Assembly: GCA_964539665.1 (NCBI GenBank)
Contig: CAZIKB010000093.1
Location: 1-26,832, forward strand
Length of the DNA: 26,832 nucleotides
Source of the DNA: CAZIKB01 sp964539665
Lineage (GTDB): Bacteria > Zhuqueibacterota > Zhuqueibacteria > Oceanimicrobiales > Oceanimicrobiaceae
Reading direction: 5' to 3'
Below the pieces are notes generated by a model that made no database searches, had not been told where the DNA came from, and worked only from the letters and a program-made list of their open reading frames with translations. Of this stretch, positions 23,822 to 26,832 are shown one piece after another. How positions within the stretch are numbered: the first letter of the stretch is position 1; each line of letters begins with the position of its first letter. The position numbers and the translations under genes were made by a program.

Positions 23822-25252
23822 CTACAATTTAAATAAAAAGAATGCTTTTTCTCTTCTAGATTGACTTTCAACTGGCTCCGAAAGAATTAAATTAAAAGAA
23901 TCTCCAATTTCTTTTTTTATGTCATCGAAATTATATCTTTTTGAAATTAATAGTATTTCATCATCATATTTATAACAATACACTTCTGTATTATCTACGT
24001 CAGTATAACTACTTTTTATAGTTGTGTTTTCAATATTCTCAGTTACAAAATCAATATCATCTATCAATTTATGAGCATTTATTCGTCCACTTTTGATAAG
24101 AGAATTATATAATAGTTTTTTGTAATGATCATCTTTAACCGCATCTTTCATGCTTACAAGGTCATTATCATTATTTAAACTAACATCTATGAGAAAATAA
24201 TCGTTTGGATCCATCCATGCGTTTACTTTATTAAAAAAATCTAATTCTATACCTTCTAAATTTGAAAATGTAACTCCCAGCATCATAAAAAAATTATTTT
24301 CCCCAATTTCATTTATTCTACCATTAATGATATTTTTAATATGATCTACTTCTTCTTCAAAATCATCTATAATAGCAAAAGGCATTCGTGTTGTCGGATC
24401 AATATTCTTGGACGCATAAAAAGCCATCATAGGATTTATATCAATAGGGATATAGCAAATAGTATCATTTATTCTAATAAGTTTTTTAAGAAATTTGTTA
24501 TCAGTAAAACCATTACCGCAACCAAAAGAGACAATGTTATCAATGTTTTTAAAGTCTACTTTTTTTTGGTCAATAATTCTTTTTTGAAATCTTGTTAGCT
24601 GGGCGACATTAATTTTGTAAGAATCGCTACGTTCTATTTTGTCCCATATCCTCACACTTTCATTACCTATATATTGAGCTTTAGTTTTCCAATTTTTGTA
24701 ATTACGTTCTTTGATATTTTTTGAAATTTCATCGCTTATATAAAATGTAGTCTTATCGAATTTAGCACCTTCAGGTTCTGAGGATGAACTAAAAAAATTT
24801 CGTATTCTTTCTGGGAGATTATCATCTGATAATTTGGGCACCTCATAACCAAATGTATCTGATGGTATTTGTATATTTGTAGAATTTCCATCAACAATAA
24901 ATAAGGTTCTTTTTATGCCTTTTGAAGCATAAAACATACCGGCTTCAAGAAGAACATTTAGATTAGGGATACCCTTTTTTCCAGTTGATTCATTTTTTGA
25001 ATCATCTCCAAGTACAAAAATTCCCCCATCATATTTTTTTGATGCAGATATTAAATTTGCTAAAAACGTAGTGCCTTCATGAAAAACTCCGATAGTATTC
25101 CACCAAGGAACTGGTTTAAACTTAGCTTTTTTTAATCCATCAATTATTGGTTTTAACTTCCAATTATTGGTTTGTTCCACATCAATTATGTTATTATGTT
25201 CAATAACATAATCTAATGATGAAGATATAAATATTTCTAATGTTTTTTTCAT
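23822..25252 (-). CDS. TIR-like nucleotide-binding domain fused to EgtD-like methyltransferase
   Basis: 476 residues. Residues 1-150 resemble the predicted nucleotide-binding TIR-like family (PF10137): TLEIFISSSLDYV, FHEGTTFLANLISASKKYDG, GIFVLGDDS, and NLNVLLEAGMFYASKGIKRT with the conserved Glu103. After a linker, residues 205-476 form a class I methyltransferase: IDNIVSFGCGNGFTD (motif I, 237-251), YIPIDINPMMAFYA, and FFMMLGVTFSNLEG. This pattern resembles histidine-specific EgtD-type enzymes. The start overlaps the symporter stop as ATGA, so the two are coupled. Such TIR-like domains bind or cleave nucleotides in antiphage systems, but this fusion is not one I know. Methyl acceptor unknown. 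Confidence 0.82.
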   Translation of the reverse strand: MKKTLEIFISSSLDYVIEHNNIIDVEQTNNWKLKPIIDGLKKAKFKPVPWWNTIGVFHEGTTFLANLISASKKYDGGIFVLGDDSKNESTGKKGIPNLNVLLEAGMFYASKGIKRTLFIVDGNSTNIQIPSDTFGYEVPKLSDDNLPERIRNFFSSSSEPEGAKFDKTTFYISDEISKNIKERNYKNWKTKAQYIGNESVRIWDKIERSDSYKINVAQLTRFQKRIIDQKKVDFKNIDNIVSFGCGNGFTDNKFLKKLIRINDTICYIPIDINPMMAFYASKNIDPTTRMPFAIIDDFEEEVDHIKNIINGRINEIGENNFFMMLGVTFSNLEGIELDFFNKVNAWMDPNDYFLIDVSLNNDNDLVSMKDAVKDDHYKKLLYNSLIKSGRINAHKLIDDIDFVTENIENTTIKSSYTDVDNTEVYCYKYDDEILLISKRYNFDDIKKEIGDSFNLILSEPVESQSRREKAFFLFKL

Positions 25253-26586
25253 TTATTAACTCGATGATATATATAAAATATTGACATAATTGATAAACCT
25301 ACCGTTGGATAAATTACTGCCTTTGGTTCTATTTCGACTTTCAATATCTCAACAAATATTATGAATAAGATTATTAAGAGTGATGATAAAAAGATGAGGT
25401 TACTTTTCATTTTTAATTTCTTAGCAAAAGCTATTGGAAATAATACAGATATATAAACTAGTAATGCGGTTAATACTAAGACTAATATTTCATTGAAAAA
25501 CAGGGCAATGCCTAATGAAATTATGTATACGATAATTCCAGCTATATTAATTATTGTTGTATGCTGTGTTCTTTTCAAAAATGGTATTTCAGTTAAGATA
25601 TCATTTGAAACAGAAGTAATTCCATTAAGTGTATATGAATCTAACGAAGATACAATTGCAGCTAATGCTGCAATTATGCCTAAAAAACCAACATTTGTGA
25701 ACTTGGTTTGAAAAAATATAGTATATGCAGTTTCGGGGTCATCCAATACAACACCATTTTCTGCAAGATATATCCCTATGTATGTTGCAACTAAAACAAT
25801 CGAAAAATATATAGCTGCTCCAATTGATAACCCTAATTTACCATTTCGCATATTTTTTGCAGATTTTACTCTTATATTAATATCTTGTGATAAGGGGATG
25901 AACAAAATTGGTATACTAAACAAGATAATATAATTAATCGGCATTGATAAAAACTGATGTTCACTTTCCGAAACTTTTGCTGCGCTAAAATCGGTCGTTA
26001 AGATGAAAATCAAGACTGGCAATATTAAGAAAAGGCCAATAAAAATAAGTTGTAATATATCTGTCTTTGTTACAGATGTAAAACCGCCCAAGAATACATA
26101 AGAAAATATTGCTGTGGATAATACTAAAGTTATAATAAGTGGGTCTATATTCTGAAAATAGGGGGAAACCAGTTTTGAAAGTGCTACAAATTGGGCAGAA
26201 ACAATGAGAATGAAAACAAAAGATGTAATAACTCCTATAAGAATATTAAGGTTTTTGTAGTTACCTGAAAGCAAATTTGAAATAGTTACTCCTTTATCAT
26301 CCCGATACTTATTGAATAATGAAATTACAATGAGCATTCCCAAAACTAATGCAATAGGATCAACCAAAGTATACCATTTAAACGTAAATCCTAAGGATGT
26401 CATGTTTAATATTGCTGCACCGCCAGCAAATGTCATACTAATTCCAGCTGCTATAGGAAACCAATTCAATTTTCCTTCATGAATGGTAAATTCCTTAATA
26501 GAGGTAGTTCTCCTTTTCTTGAAGAAATGTCCAACAATCAAGAAAACTATTACAGAAATAATTATGAAAAGTTGGTCTGTTGTCAT
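25249..26586 (-). CDS. sodium/solute symporter (SSS family)
   Basis: 445 residues with about 13 hydrophobic helices from the first residue (LFIIISVIVFLIVGHFF onward). SSS-family signs are FPIAAGISMTFAGGAAILNM near the N-terminus, VFLGGFTSVTKTDILQLIFI in the middle, and AALAAIVSSLDSYTLNGITS in the Na+ site helix. It is shorter than many family members (about 500), mostly at the C-terminus. GAGGT lies 7 nt upstream of ATG 26586, and the gene starts about 36 bp after the cassette boundary. First gene of the operon; ATGA overlap with the TIR-like fusion gene. Substrate cannot be read from the sequence. It may import the methyl acceptor or act as a membrane sensor/effector. Confidence 0.9.
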   Translation of the reverse strand: MTTDQLFIIISVIVFLIVGHFFKKRRTTSIKEFTIHEGKLNWFPIAAGISMTFAGGAAILNMTSLGFTFKWYTLVDPIALVLGMLIVISLFNKYRDDKGVTISNLLSGNYKNLNILIGVITSFVFILIVSAQFVALSKLVSPYFQNIDPLIITLVLSTAIFSYVFLGGFTSVTKTDILQLIFIGLFLILPVLIFILTTDFSAAKVSESEHQFLSMPINYIILFSIPILFIPLSQDINIRVKSAKNMRNGKLGLSIGAAIYFSIVLVATYIGIYLAENGVVLDDPETAYTIFFQTKFTNVGFLGIIAALAAIVSSLDSYTLNGITSVSNDILTEIPFLKRTQHTTIINIAGIIVYIISLGIALFFNEILVLVLTALLVYISVLFPIAFAKKLKMKSNLIFLSSLLIILFIIFVEILKVEIEPKAVIYPTVGLSIMSIFYIYHRVNK

Positions 26587-26621
26587 TTTTATACCTCATT
26601 TATGTGTTTTTTAAATTTGCT

Positions 26622-26690
26622 GCTAACGTTTATGTATAAACAATTGTATACATCCGCTTGATTTTGCGGTATCAACACAATTGTGTTTAT
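26622..26690 (-). other. cassette boundary with attC-like hairpin before the three-gene operon
   Basis: Minus strand ends in GTTAGCA (26628-26622), 36 bp before the symporter start. Just upstream is an imperfect hairpin, ATAAACACAATTGT (26690-26677) against ACAATTGTTTAT (26647-26636), with an inner CCGC/GCGG stem; the two extra bases are in the arm that would be L''. No R'' partner for GTTAGCA is visible here, as expected if that R'' belongs to another cassette. TTGATA and TATACA inside the hairpin could be a promoter, but with a 19-nt spacer. Confidence 0.5.
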
Positions 26691-26722
26691 TTTCTATTAT
26701 ATTTATCATTTCGTTTTTCAAC

Positions 26723-26775
26723 ACATAACGCTCCGCATAACCGACGGCAATGGATCGTATAGGAATTGCCGTCCG
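26723..26775. repeat. attC-like stem-loop next to the intron
   Basis: Inverted arms CGACGGCAAT (26742-26751) and ATTGCCGTC (26765-26773) flank a 13-base loop. GCATAAC and ACATAAC boxes stand on the left (26735-26741, 26723-26729), i.e. GTTATGC/GTTATGT on the minus strand. The other half of an attC would lie beyond the intron, outside the window. Confidence 0.45.
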
Positions 26776-26779
26776 AATT

Positions 26780-26832
26780 CCGGGTAGAAGCAGTCGGTTA
26801 CCCGACCGCTCCCCCCACAGACCCGTACGTGA
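26780..26832 (-). mobile_element. 3' end of a group II intron (domains V and VI, partial)
   Basis: The minus strand begins inside the window with CACGTACGGGTCTGTGGGGG, the distal half of a group II intron domain V. A domain VI-like hairpin follows, GCGGTCGG-GTAA-CCGACTGC, and then TTCTACCC, the usual intron 3' end. The exact 3' splice point is uncertain by a few bases (26776-26784). The intron body and any reverse transcriptase lie to the right. Class C introns favour terminator or attC stem-loops, in line with the neighbouring inverted repeat. Confidence 0.7.

Noticed and set aside
1..26832. CRISPR arrays or rRNA/tRNA genes
   Set aside because: No regularly spaced direct repeats and no rRNA or cloverleaf signatures were seen on either strand.

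Overview
The window reads as a bacterial chromosome segment from the FCB side of the tree, most like candidate phylum KSB1/Calditrichota or a neighbour. The evidence is a large secreted protein ending in a FlgD-like (YPNPFNP) sorting domain, paired M16 peptidases, canonical TTGACA-N17-TATCTT promoters, and dispersed palindromes of the GTCATTTCGAA and CAGGATTTACAGGAT types. Nearly all genes are on the minus strand; the large secreted metallopeptidase is the exception. The taxonomic call is inference from gene style only.

The main structural discovery is that much of the window is an integron-like cassette region. Several sites have full attC anatomy on the minus strand: outer R''/R' boxes, spacers, inner arms, and extra unpaired bases only in the L'' arm. 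They lie at 48-176, 959-1079, 11988-12051, 23030-23099 and 23118-23248. The first six to ten bases of four predicted cassettes are complementary to the R'' box at that cassette's own 3' end, as expected for excisable circular cassettes. A fragment of an IntI-type integrase N-terminus lies at 1678-1809, just upstream of the first cassette and in the same orientation.

Layout: 1-1430 holds two small cassettes (77-aa and 133-aa proteins; a 30-aa ORF). 1431-1920 holds four 18-bp palindromic boxes, the intI remnant and its promoter. 1921-11225 is an ordinary-looking minus-strand block: inactive and active M16 peptidases, an alanine-aminotransferase-like enzyme, a lipoprotein, two radical SAM enzymes and a methyltransferase. 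11266-11738 and 15201-15673 are a 473-bp direct repeat, each with a strong promoter. Between them is a caspase-like lipoprotein (SH3 + CARDB-like + C14) on its own cassette, 11994-14955. 15677-18133 holds a DUF2207 membrane protein and a small membrane protein. 18134-18951 holds decayed transposase DNA. 18952-22161 is the plus-strand secreted zincin. 22550-23050 holds an IS21-like end fused to a truncated second copy of the DUF2207 gene.

23118-26628 is an AT-rich, unusually long cassette with a tightly coupled three-gene operon: a sodium/solute symporter, a TIR-like/EgtD-like methyltransferase fusion, and a Hint-domain protein. This is the best candidate for an undescribed system, plausibly defensive or signalling. 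The right edge ends in domains V/VI of a group II intron inserted beside another stem-loop. The cassettes appear to supply mobile accessory functions, some driven by their own or by duplicated promoters; their biological roles are inferred, not shown.
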